Assembly (NCBI GenBank): GCA_041674345.1
Contig: JBAYVY010000219.1
Location: forward strand, 1 to 6,419
Source: JBAYVY01 sp041674345
GTDB taxonomy: Bacteria; Planctomycetota; Phycisphaerae; Phycisphaerales; Zrk34
Length of the DNA stretch: 6,419 bases
Direction: 5' to 3'
The position numbers and the translations under genes are program-made. This document shows positions 1 through 5,429 of this stretch, in pieces (position 1 is the stretch's first letter; each line of letters begins with the position of its first letter). The notes beneath the pieces are model-generated. The model was not told where the DNA came from. It did not search any database and saw only the letters and a list, made by a program, of their open reading frames with translations.

Positions 1-1
1 G

Positions 2-172
2 CAGCAGTTCAGCGCCGGGCGGATCGTGGCCGGCGCGCTGGAACAGTCGAACGTGGATTTGGCGGAAGAGTTCGTGAATCTGATTACGGCCAGTTCGGCG
101 TTCAGCGCGTCGAGCCGGGTGATCACGACGGCGGATCAGTTGATACAGCAATTGCTGGCGGCGGGTCGGTAA
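2..172 (+). CDS. flgE: Flagellar hook protein FlgE, C-terminal fragment
   Basis: This is the last 56 residues of a protein whose start lies before the window; the stop is TAA at 170-172. The fragment contains the stretch GALEQSNVDLAEEFVNLI followed by SRVITTADQLIQQLL. This is the conserved C-terminal coiled-coil (Flg_bbr_C) motif shared by rod and hook proteins (FlgE, FlgF, FlgG). These proteins are secreted through the flagellar export apparatus and form the rod or hook by packing terminal helices. I call it FlgE rather than FlgG because flbD and motA follow directly, which is the classic flgE-flbD-motA order. The diagnostic middle of the protein is outside the window, so FlgG or another FlgE-like protein is not formally excluded. 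The gap to flbD is 35 bp, so co-transcription is likely. Confidence 0.85.
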   Translation, partial: QQFSAGRIVAGALEQSNVDLAEEFVNLITASSAFSASSRVITTADQLIQQLLAAGR

Positions 173-207
173 GGGCCGATAAGCCGGCGGAATCGGAGTG
201 AACGGCG

Positions 208-405
208 ATGATAATGCTGACGCGGCTGAACGGCCAGAAGTTTGTGGTGAACGCCGAACTGATTCGGACGGTGGAGGCGTTGCCGGACACGACGATCAGG
301 TTGATTAACGGCGACACGATGATCGTGCGTGAAAGCATGGAATCGGTGGTTGAAAAGGCGGTGGAGTACGGACGGAGCTTGCGGAAATTGCTGCCGCCGA
401 GCTAG
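208..405 (+). CDS. flbD: FlbD family flagellar protein
   Basis: This is a small 65-residue protein of the FlbD family, which is typically 60-75 residues long and sits between flgE and motA. The family signature is clear: LTRLNGQKFVVNAELI near residues 4-19, then VEALPDTTIRLINGD (22-36) and IVRESMESVVEKAVEY (39-54). The biochemical role of this family is poorly defined; it should not be confused with the Caulobacter NtrC-type regulator also called FlbD. The start at 208 is preceded by GGAG at 195-198, a good SD spacing. A second ATG lies at 214, two codons in, and cannot be excluded. The stop is TAG at 403-405. It is followed by the longest spacer inside the operon, which begins almost at once with a heptamer inverted repeat. 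Confidence 0.9.
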   Translation: MIMLTRLNGQKFVVNAELIRTVEALPDTTIRLINGDTMIVRESMESVVEKAVEYGRSLRKLLPPS

Positions 406-408
406 CGC

Positions 409-487
409 TGTGCGGGATGCGGTGTGCGGTGTGCGGCGACGCATCCCACAAGCCGCACCTCGCACAGCGCATCCCGCATTCCGCGTT
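409..487. repeat. Heptamer inverted-repeat element 1 (flbD-motA gap)
   Basis: The left arm (409-436) is four 7-bp units: TGTGCGG, GATGCGG, TGTGCGG, TGTGCGG. The right arm (453-487) is five units in inverted orientation: CCGCACC, TCGCACA, GCGCATC, CCGCATT, CCGCGTT. TGCGGGATGCG at 411-421 is perfectly complementary to 468-478. GCGCTGTGCG at 405-414 is complementary to 461-470. GGGATGCG at 414-421 can also pair with the nearer 440-447, so more than one fold is possible. The remaining spacer, 488-581, shows nothing I can name apart from the motA SD. An open frame runs through the element into motA, but it looks fortuitous. Confidence 0.8.
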
Positions 488-581
488 AAGTACCCATCAG
501 GACTGGTCGATATGCAACCAGGGAACCGAACAATCGCTCGCCGAACGACCGCGCAAGCGGCCCCGGCGGCGGGAGTGTGTC

Positions 582-1364
582 ATGGACCTGGTAAGCATTA
601 CGGGACTGATTTTGGGCTTCGTGCTGCTGGCTTGGGCGATTTTGTCCGGCTCCAGCCCGAAGGCGTTCATCGATCCGGCGTCGGTCATTCTGGTGATCGG
701 CGGCTCGATCGCCTCGACGATGATTTCGGTGCCCGGCTCGCGGTTGAAACAGACGCTCAAGGTCATGAAGAAGGCGTTTTTCTACAAGCATCAGTCCGTC
801 GAGAAGTTGATCGCGGACCTGGTCAGTTATGCGGAAGTCGCACGGCGCGACGGCATCCTGTCGCTGGAAACGATGTGCAAAGAGATCGAAGACCCTTTCA
901 TCGTTCGCGGCATCCAGATGGCGGTGGACGGCACGGACCCGGAATTGATCCAGCAGATCATGGAGACGGAACTGGAAAACCTGATGGACCGTCACGAAGC
1001 GGGCAAGAGTATCCTGGCGATGCTGGGCAAATACGGCCCGGCGTTCGGCATGATCGGCACGCTCGTCGGACTGGTCATCATGCTGGCCAACATGAAAGAC
1101 CCCTCGGCGATCGGCCCCGGCATGGCGGTGGCGATCCTCACGACGCTTTACGGCGCCGTGCTGTCGAACGTCGTGTTTCTGCCGATGGTCGATCGGCTGT
1201 CGGCCCGCAGCGCCGAAGAGGTGCTGCTGAAAACGATCATCATCAAGGGCGTCATGGCGATTCAGAGCGGCGACAACCCGCGAATCGTCGAACAGAAGTT
1301 GCGGACGTTCCTCCCGCCGGCGTTGCGGAAGGACGAAAGCAAGAAGGACGCCGAAGCGGCGTGA
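582..1364 (+). CDS. motA: Flagellar motor stator protein MotA
   Basis: This 260-residue inner-membrane stator subunit forms the ion channel with MotB and turns the rotor through its cytoplasmic loop. Four membrane segments can be read at about 3-22, 33-52, 150-170 and 180-201. The large cytoplasmic loop lies between segments 2 and 3 and contains ARRDGILSLE (87-96), the conserved torque-loop motif with charged residues that contact FliG. GKYGPAFGMIGTLVGLV (149-165) carries the conserved proline of segment 3 (P153). The tail is charged (KDESKKDAEAA). I chose the ATG at 582 because GGGAG lies at 571-575 and the first segment then begins at residue 3, as in the family. A frame open from 417 would add 55 unrelated residues read from the heptamer repeat. 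motB starts 7 bases after the stop. The coupling ion (H+ or Na+) cannot be assigned by eye. Confidence 0.96.
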   Translation: MDLVSITGLILGFVLLAWAILSGSSPKAFIDPASVILVIGGSIASTMISVPGSRLKQTLKVMKKAFFYKHQSVEKLIADLVSYAEVARRDGILSLETMCKEIEDPFIVRGIQMAVDGTDPELIQQIMETELENLMDRHEAGKSILAMLGKYGPAFGMIGTLVGLVIMLANMKDPSAIGPGMAVAILTTLYGAVLSNVVFLPMVDRLSARSAEEVLLKTIIIKGVMAIQSGDNPRIVEQKLRTFLPPALRKDESKKDAEAA

Positions 1365-1370
1365 TCCGTC

Positions 1371-2150
1371 ATGAAAAAACGCCAGAACACCGACGGCGGA
1401 GTGCCCGAATGGATCGTCACCTACGGCGACATGATGTCGCTGTTGCTGACATTTTTCATTCTGCTGGCGGCGTTCAGCGAGATCAAACAGCCGGACAAGG
1501 TGCAGGATGTCATCAAGGCGATTCGTGAACGGTTCGGCATGATCGAAGGCGGCGGAGACGCCCCGGTCGATGCGCAGACCCTGCAAAGCGTGCTGGAAAT
1601 GCTTGAAGAAACCGCGTTGTACAAGGAAAAAATCAAGAAGCGGTCCAACGCGGACGACCCCGGCATCACCGGAAGGCAGACGACGGTGACGCGCGTGCGG
1701 GAAGGGCTGCAATTTTCGGTCGGCGGATTGCTGACCTTCGAGCCGGGCCGCGCCGACCTCAAGCCCCAGGCCAAGGAGGAACTGGCGAAGATAGCGAATG
1801 TGATTCGCGGACAGAACAACAAGGTTGAGATTCGCGGACACGCATCGGGCACGGATGCGACGGCGGATTCGCCATACAAGTCGCTCTGGGATTTGAGCTA
1901 TGCCAGGGCGAAGGCGGTGATGGAGTTCATGACGGCCCCGGCGCAGGGGATCGACGTTCGACGCATTCGACTGATCGGCTGCGGGGCGGAGGAACCGCTG
2001 GCGGCGCGGGTGTACGAGCCGTCGCAGCAGTCGGTGAACCGGCGTGTGGAACTGATCGTGACCGAAACATTGATACAGGATTTTCAGGCGGAGCAGGCGG
2101 CGCAGCCGGATCGGTCGGCGCTGAGCGCGGCGACGCCGATTTTGAGGTGA
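1371..2150 (+). CDS. motB: Flagellar motor stator protein MotB
   Basis: This 259-residue protein anchors the stator to peptidoglycan and supplies the ion-binding aspartate. The N-terminus has the MotB signature PEWIVTYGDMMSLLLTFFIL (12-31), in which D20 is the expected ion-carrying residue at the start of the single membrane helix (about 17-36). Residues 37-112 form a periplasmic linker/plug region. Residues about 115-232 are an OmpA-like peptidoglycan-binding domain, with FEPGRADLKPQAKEEL (123-138), VEIRGHASG (152-160), LSYARAKAVMEFM (175-187) and NRRVELIV (223-230). The gap from motA is 6 bases, so the pair is probably translationally coupled and stoichiometric. The last codons hold the SD of fliL (GAGGTGA, 2144-2150). 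A C-terminal tail of about 25 residues beyond the OmpA fold is Ala/Gln-rich and looks unstructured. Confidence 0.96.
   Translation: MKKRQNTDGGVPEWIVTYGDMMSLLLTFFILLAAFSEIKQPDKVQDVIKAIRERFGMIEGGGDAPVDAQTLQSVLEMLEETALYKEKIKKRSNADDPGITGRQTTVTRVREGLQFSVGGLLTFEPGRADLKPQAKEELAKIANVIRGQNNKVEIRGHASGTDATADSPYKSLWDLSYARAKAVMEFMTAPAQGIDVRRIRLIGCGAEEPLAARVYEPSQQSVNRRVELIVTETLIQDFQAEQAAQPDRSALSAATPILR
2144..2150 (+). promoter_or_regulatory. SD of fliL overlapping the motB stop
   Basis: GAGGTGA is a near-ideal Shine-Dalgarno sequence 6 bases before the fliL ATG (2157). Its last three bases are the motB stop codon. Ribosomes ending motB would be placed on the fliL start, which suggests coupled translation. 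Confidence 0.7.
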
Positions 2151-2156
2151 ACCAAC

Positions 2157-2729
2157 ATGGCAGCGGAAAAACCCCCCAGGAACAAGGAAGCGAAGGACAA
2201 GGAGACCGTGGCGCCGGCCGAGGGGGCCGCGCCAGCGTCCCCCAAGCCCGCAGGCGCGATGAAGGCGATGATCGCCGTGGTCGTGGTGTTGTTGCTTGAA
2301 GGCGGGACGATCATGGGTACGATGATGCTGTCGGGATCGCCCCAGGAGAGCAAGGGCGAAACGATCGCGGCGGACACGCAGGCGGCGATGAACAAGCTCG
2401 TCGAGGTGCCGCTGTTGAAGGACAAGTTCGAAAATCTGCGCACCGGCCGGACCTGGCTTTACGATACGGAGATCGTGGTGACGGTCGCCCAGAAGAATCT
2501 GGACAAGTTCAAGGCGGACCTGGAAGCCAGCAAGGTGCAGGTGCAGGTGGACATTCAGACGCTGTTCCGCATGGCCGAGCCGTTGGTGTTCCAGGAGCCG
2601 ACCCGTGCGACGCTGACGCGGCAGATCAAGGCGTCGCTGGACAAGCGGTTCGGCAACGACGCGGAGGATCAGCCGGTGGTGCATGAGGTGCTGATCGCTA
2701 AATGTTTGGGCTATCGCACGGATTATTGA
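2157..2729 (+). CDS. fliL: Flagellar basal body-associated protein FliL
   Basis: This 190-residue single-pass inner-membrane protein matches FliL, which surrounds or stabilises stator units and lies directly after motB in many fla operons. The N-terminus is a charged, Lys/Glu/Pro/Ala-rich cytoplasmic stretch (1-33). One membrane helix follows at about 35-58 (AMKAMIAVVVVLLLEGGTIM). The periplasmic domain includes VEVPLLKDKFENLRTGRTWL (72-91), then EIVVTVAQKNLDKFKADLEA (95-114), and TRQIKASLDKRFG (154-166). The last residues (VLIAKCLGYRTDY) replace the usual hydrophobic end, so the C-terminus is divergent. Assignment rests on topology, position and the general domain pattern, not on a strong short motif. 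fliM would normally follow but does not. Confidence 0.82.
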   Translation: MAAEKPPRNKEAKDKETVAPAEGAAPASPKPAGAMKAMIAVVVVLLLEGGTIMGTMMLSGSPQESKGETIAADTQAAMNKLVEVPLLKDKFENLRTGRTWLYDTEIVVTVAQKNLDKFKADLEASKVQVQVDIQTLFRMAEPLVFQEPTRATLTRQIKASLDKRFGNDAEDQPVVHEVLIAKCLGYRTDY

Positions 2730-2732
2730 TCG

Positions 2733-2796
2733 ACTTGCGGCTTGCGACTTGCGGTTAAGATGGCAGGACGCAAACCGCAGGACGCAGGACGCAAAC
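2733..2796. repeat. Heptamer inverted-repeat element 2 (fliL-fliN gap)
   Basis: The left arm is three 7-bp units at 2733-2753: ACTTGCG, GCTTGCG, ACTTGCG. The right arm is five units at 2762-2796: GGCAGGA, CGCAAAC, CGCAGGA, CGCAGGA, CGCAAAC. TTGCG on the left faces CGCAA on the right, so the arms are inverted. TGCGGTT at 2750-2756 pairs perfectly with AACCGCA at 2773-2779. The element fills almost the whole gap and ends 18 bases before the fliN start. Confidence 0.75.
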
Positions 2797-2814
2797 CGAG
2801 AAAGGGTGGCCGCC

Positions 2815-3354
2815 ATGGCCGAGGACAAGACGCGGATCGAATCGACCGACGCCGACGCCGCCGAGGATGCGGGCAAGCTGGCCGAGCAGGCGTTGAACAG
2901 CGCGCAGCAGGCGGTGGAACAATTGAGCGCCGCGACGGGGGATGCCGCCGCCGGAAGCGCCGCCGCGTCCGACAAAACTTCCGGGGGCGGTACTTCCGGG
3001 GGCGGGGGCGGGGCGGGGCGCAATGTCGATTTGCCGAACTTTCAAAAGGTGCTGGCCGATGTCGAAGCCGGCGGGCTGGACCTGCTGCACGATGTCGATC
3101 TGCACGTGCGCATCGAGCTGGGCCGGACGCATATGCTGGTCGAGGATGTGCTGCGGCTGGCCGAGGGCAGCGTGGTGGAACTGGACAAGCTGGCCGGCGA
3201 TCCGGTGGACGTGTTCGTGAACGACCGGCTGGTGGCGCGCGGCGAGGTGCTGGTGCTCAACGACAACTTTTGCGTGCGCATCAGCGAAATCGTCGGCGAG
3301 GTCGCTTCGGACGACGATGACAAGCCGGAGGAAAATCCACAGACAAAAACGTAA
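2815..3354 (+). CDS. fliN: Flagellar motor switch protein FliN
   Basis: This C-ring protein forms the lower switch complex with FliM and docks the export ATPase complex. It has 179 residues, against roughly 80-140 for many FliN proteins. The C-terminal SpoA/FliN domain is clear at about 88-163: LLHDVDLHVRIELGRTHMLV (90-109), then LRLAEGSVVELDKLAGDPVD (113-132), FVNDRLVARGEVLVLNDNF (134-152) and VRISEIV (154-160). The first 55 residues are Ala-rich, acidic and probably helical. They are joined by a glycine linker (about 56-68) encoded by an extreme G-tract. The tail after 163 is acidic. I start at the ATG at 2815 because AAAGGG lies at 2801-2806. The frame is open from 2749, but those extra codons are heptamer-repeat sequence. 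No FliM gene is adjacent. Confidence 0.9.
   Translation: MAEDKTRIESTDADAAEDAGKLAEQALNSAQQAVEQLSAATGDAAAGSAAASDKTSGGGTSGGGGGAGRNVDLPNFQKVLADVEAGGLDLLHDVDLHVRIELGRTHMLVEDVLRLAEGSVVELDKLAGDPVDVFVNDRLVARGEVLVLNDNFCVRISEIVGEVASDDDDKPEENPQTKT
2998..3018 (+). other. G-quadruplex-type tract in the fliN linker
   Basis: Four G-runs of 5, 5, 4 and 4 bases are separated by single C residues, on the coding (mRNA-like) strand. This meets the usual intramolecular G-quadruplex pattern with 1-nt loops. It encodes the Gly-rich linker just before the SpoA domain. Folding is inferred. Confidence 0.6.
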
Positions 3355-3379
3355 CGCCGTGTGGTATGATGCGGTGGAC

Positions 3380-3409
3380 GTTTAGCGGGCGGCACGGAGT
3401 GCCCCCTTT
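3380..3409 (+). repeat. 16-bp repeat copy A with hairpin (fliN-fliO gap)
   Basis: GTTTAGCGGGCGGCAC (3380-3395) occurs again at 4179-4194. In this copy it continues into a hairpin: GGCAC (3391-3395), loop GGA, GTGCC (3399-3403). The stem extends with one C-C mismatch through GGG/CC. Only three T follow, so it is a poor intrinsic terminator. It could be a small REP-like element or an mRNA processing or stabilising hairpin. Confidence 0.65.
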
Positions 3410-3418
3410 GATTGAGCC

Positions 3419-4165
3419 ATGGATGGCGACATGATCCGCAGAGACTTTCTCATCGCAGTGCCGGCGGTGGTCGTGACGATGTGCATCGTCGCGGCCGGTT
3501 CGCCGGCGCAATCCACAACAACCGCCGCGCCCAATGCCCCGGTCAGCATTTCTCCCGCACCAACGGGCGTTGCTCCGGTATCGACCGAACCGCCGCCGCC
3601 GCCGCAGGAGCAACAACCGCTCGGCCCGTCCGGTTTGCAGGCCGAGCGTAGCGCGACCGGCAACACCTCCTCCTCCGCGACCACTTCCGGGGGCGGGAGC
3701 GGGGGATGGGTCGTGCAAACCATGCTCGCGCTGGGCCTGGTGATCGCGCTGATTTTCGCCTTGCGATGGTTGCTCAAGCGACTGACCGGCTGGGGCGGCG
3801 CGACCGGCGCTCACCGCGCCGATGCGCTGGTCGAAGTTCTCGCCCGTTCGACCATCGCGCCGAAGACCAGCGTCTTGTTCCTGAAAATTCACGAACGCAT
3901 CGTCGTCGCCGGCCAGACGCCCGCCGGCCTGGACACGCTGACCGAGTTTGACGACCCCGATCAGGTCGCCGCGATTCTCACACAAATCCAAGCCGCCCGG
4001 CCCCACAGCATTTCACGCGCCTTCGGCTCGCTGCTGAAACAGGCCGACAAGGATTACGCCCCCGGCGACGAACAGGAACACATCGTCGATCGCACCCGCG
4101 ACAGCATGTCCGGCTTGCTGGGCCGCATCCGCTCCCTGAAAAAAAACAACGGGGGTGACGCATGA
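3419..4165 (+). CDS. fliO: Flagellar biosynthetic protein FliO
   Basis: FliO is a membrane factor that helps assemble the FliP/FliR core of the flagellar export gate. This version has up to 248 residues. An N-terminal signal-like segment (IRRDFLIAVPAVVVTMCIVAA, about 6-26) ends near SPAQ. A Pro/Ser/Thr/Gln-rich low-complexity region follows (31-96), ending in a TSGGGSGG linker. One membrane helix lies at 97-118 (WVVQTMLALGLVIALIFALR). The FliO domain follows: ALVEVLARSTIAPKTSVLFL (136-155), HERIVVAGQTPAGLDTL (158-174). A hydrophilic C-terminal extension (about 190-248) has no recognisable motif. The start is ambiguous: ATG at 3419 has no good SD, and ATG at 3431 (four codons in) gives a cleaner signal sequence, MIRRDFL. 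The stop overlaps the fliP start as ATGA. Position before fliP supports the call for this weakly conserved family. Confidence 0.85.
   Translation: MDGDMIRRDFLIAVPAVVVTMCIVAAGSPAQSTTTAAPNAPVSISPAPTGVAPVSTEPPPPPQEQQPLGPSGLQAERSATGNTSSSATTSGGGSGGWVVQTMLALGLVIALIFALRWLLKRLTGWGGATGAHRADALVEVLARSTIAPKTSVLFLKIHERIVVAGQTPAGLDTLTEFDDPDQVAAILTQIQAARPHSISRAFGSLLKQADKDYAPGDEQEHIVDRTRDSMSGLLGRIRSLKKNNGGDA
3689..3710 (+). other. G-quadruplex-type tract in the fliO linker
   Basis: Four G-runs of 5, 3, 5 and 3 bases are separated by C, AGC and AT on the coding strand. The tract starts within the same 14-nt word (ACTTCCGGGGGCGG, 3683-3696) found twice in fliN. It encodes the Gly/Ser linker just before the membrane helix. 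Confidence 0.5.
4151..4157 (+). promoter_or_regulatory. SD region of fliP inside the fliO 3' end
   Basis: GGGGGTG lies 4 bases before the fliP ATG (4162), and the fliO stop overlaps that start (ATGA, 4162-4165). CCCCC at 4172-4176 and CACCCCC at 4192-4198 can both pair with it. The SD may therefore be masked until ribosomes finishing fliO open the structure. The masking is an inference. Confidence 0.5.
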
Positions 4166-5103
4166 ACCCATCCCCCATGTTTAGCGGGCGGCACCCCCGG
4201 AATGAATCGCCCCTCTCCGGGTTCCATCCCCGCGCCCGCCGCCTCACCTGGCGATTGTTCCTCACCATCATGCTCAGCGTCATGGCGTGGGCCACTCCCG
4301 GAACCGCGCAAAATACAAACCCCGCTCCCGGCCCCCGAACCCCGAACCCCGCGACTTCACCCATCCCCGACATCACCAATCCCGTGGACGTTTTGCAGGG
4401 CGCCGCCGATGCCGTCCCCGGTTTCAAGGGTGGCTTGTCCTCCACGCTCAACGTCCTGGTCCTGCTCACCGTCCTCTCGCTCGCCCCGGCCATCGTCATC
4501 CTCTGCACCAGCTTCGTCCGCATCATCGTCGTACTCTCGCTGCTGCGGCAGGCCATCGGCACGCAATCGCTTCCCCCCAGTCAGGTCATCACCGGGCTGG
4601 CGCTGTTCATGACGTTTCTCGTGATGTCGCCGACCATCGAACAGATTCATCGTGACGCGATCGTGCCGCTGAACGCCGGTCGGATCGACCAGATGACCGC
4701 GTGGCATCGGGCGCGTCAGCCGATCCGTGACTTTATGTTCGCCCAGATCGACCGCACGGGGAACTGGGGCGACGTTTACATGGTGCTGAACTACCGGGGC
4801 ATCGACACGTCGCATCCCGATCAGCTCAAACACGCCGACGTCGATATGGTCACGCTGATTCCCGCGTTCATTCTGAGCGAATTGAAGACCGCGTTCCTGA
4901 TGGGCTTTCGCATTTATCTGCCGTTCCTGGTGATCGACATGGTGATCAGTTCGTTGCTGATTTCGATGGGCATGATGATGTTGCCGCCGGTGCTGATTTC
5001 GCTGCCGTTCAAGCTGTTGCTGTTCGTGCTGGTCGATGGCTGGCGTCTGGTGGCCGGCAACCTGCTCGACAGCTTCGCGGTGGTGCGACATGCAACAGGA
5101 TAG
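4162..5103 (+). CDS. fliP: Flagellar export gate protein FliP
   Basis: FliP forms the pentameric core of the flagellar type III export gate in the inner membrane with FliQ and FliR. This version has 313 residues; most FliP proteins have about 215-260. The conserved part is unmistakable: SLAPAIVILCTSFVRIIVVL (106-125), LSLLRQAIGTQSLPPSQVI (125-143), GLALFMTFLVM (145-155), then PAFILSELKTAFLMGFRIYL (244-263) and PFLVIDMVISSLLISMGMMM (264-283). A signal peptide is visible at about 25-50 (RRLTWRLFLTIMLSVMAW, ending GTAQ), as in other FliP proteins. The extra length comes from about 24 residues before it and a Pro/Asn-rich stretch after it (51-74). Both are encoded by DNA resembling the spacer repeats. 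An ATG at 4177 is an alternative start. The gene overlaps fliO by 4 bases. Confidence 0.96.
   Translation: MNPSPMFSGRHPRNESPLSGFHPRARRLTWRLFLTIMLSVMAWATPGTAQNTNPAPGPRTPNPATSPIPDITNPVDVLQGAADAVPGFKGGLSSTLNVLVLLTVLSLAPAIVILCTSFVRIIVVLSLLRQAIGTQSLPPSQVITGLALFMTFLVMSPTIEQIHRDAIVPLNAGRIDQMTAWHRARQPIRDFMFAQIDRTGNWGDVYMVLNYRGIDTSHPDQLKHADVDMVTLIPAFILSELKTAFLMGFRIYLPFLVIDMVISSLLISMGMMMLPPVLISLPFKLLLFVLVDGWRLVAGNLLDSFAVVRHATG
4179..4194 (+). repeat. 16-bp repeat copy B inside fliP
   Basis: This is an exact second copy of GTTTAGCGGGCGGCAC (copy A at 3380-3395), here translated as FSGRH (FliP residues 7-11). The flanks differ from copy A after the shared 16 bases, and the GGCAC/GTGCC hairpin is not kept. 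Confidence 0.65.
4319..4353 (+). repeat. Heptamer half-element inside fliP
   Basis: Five in-phase 7-bp units with C at positions 2-4: ACCCCGC, TCCCGGC, CCCCGAA, CCCCGAA, CCCCGCG. They match the C-rich right arm of the spacer elements, especially the one after fliR. I see no inverted left arm nearby. They encode part of the Pro-rich stretch after the FliP signal peptide. Because 7 is not a multiple of 3, each unit shifts the codon phase. Confidence 0.5.
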
Positions 5104-5104
5104 T

Positions 5105-5156
5105 GAAAGTCGGAAGTGGGAAGTTCATACTTCCGCCTTCCGACTTCCTACTTCAA
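5105..5156. repeat. Heptamer inverted-repeat element 3 (fliP-fliQ gap)
   Basis: The left arm is three purine-rich units at 5105-5125: GAAAGTC, GGAAGTG, GGAAGTT. The right arm is four units at 5129-5156: ACTTCCG, CCTTCCG, ACTTCCT, ACTTCAA. Positions 5107-5124 pair with 5129-5146 at 16 of 18 positions around a 4-nt loop (TCAT), including a perfect 10-bp block (AAGTCGGAAG with 5137-5146). It begins right after the fliP stop and ends just before the fliQ SD. Confidence 0.85.
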
Positions 5157-5160
5157 ACTT

Positions 5161-5165
5161 AAGGA
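5161..5165 (+). promoter_or_regulatory. SD of fliQ
   Basis: AAGGA lies 7 bases before the ATG at 5173. It supports that start over an upstream in-frame codon at 5116, which would place translated sequence inside the hairpin. Confidence 0.65.
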
Positions 5166-5172
5166 TTTCGAT

Positions 5173-5424
5173 ATGACCCCCGACCAGGCCTTGGATTTGG
5201 TGCGGCAGACGTTGATGGTGACGCTCATCATCAGCGCGCCGATTCTCATGGCCGGCCTGCTCATCGGGCTGGTCATCAGCATCTTCCAGGCCGTGACGCA
5301 GATTCAGGAACAGACCCTCAGCTTCGTGCCCAAAATCGTCGGCATGGCCGTCGTGACCATCGCCGTCGCCCCCTGGATTTACACCCAACTCGCCGAGTTC
5401 GCCCGACTGATGTTCGCGCCATGA
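5173..5424 (+). CDS. fliQ: Flagellar export gate protein FliQ
   Basis: FliQ is a small two-helix membrane protein that wraps around the FliP/FliR core of the export gate. This one has 83 residues, close to the family's usual 85-90. Membrane segments lie at about 13-37 (TLMVTLIISAPILMAGLLIG onward) and 53-72. Between them is the signature FQAVTQIQEQTLSFVPKI (38-55), highly conserved in FliQ and type III secretion homologues. The N-terminus MTPDQALDLVRQTL also matches the family's usual start. I chose the ATG at 5173 for that reason and for AAGGA at 5161-5165. A longer frame from 5116 would add 19 residues read from the hairpin element. The stop at 5422-5424 is followed within 6 bases by the next hairpin. 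Confidence 0.96.
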   Translation: MTPDQALDLVRQTLMVTLIISAPILMAGLLIGLVISIFQAVTQIQEQTLSFVPKIVGMAVVTIAVAPWIYTQLAEFARLMFAP

Positions 5425-5429
5425 GGATC

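Noticed and set aside
175..182. GCCGATAA, the flagellar sigma-28 -10 consensus, between flgE and flbD
   Set aside because: The expected TAAA-type -35 is absent at the right spacing (156-163 is GC-rich coding sequence), so a chance match is more likely.
510..530. Possible sigma-54 promoter (GG...GC) upstream of motA
   Set aside because: The GG to GC spacing is 7 rather than the required 10, and the flanking consensus bases do not match.
417..581. In-frame N-terminal extension of MotA by 55 residues
   Set aside because: It is read from the heptamer element and spacer. The ATG at 582 has a good SD and puts the first membrane helix at the family position.
486..3023. Very long open frame (845 codons) on the - strand across motA, motB and fliL
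   Set aside because: It is an antisense shadow of GC-rich coding sequence. It is rich in Arg/His low-complexity stretches and spans four well-supported genes and a repeat.
4139..4146. Run of eight A near the end of fliO as a possible slippage site giving a FliO-FliP fusion
   Set aside because: Both shifted frames stop quickly: one at TGA 4156-4158, the other at TAG 4181-4183. No fusion with fliP is possible.
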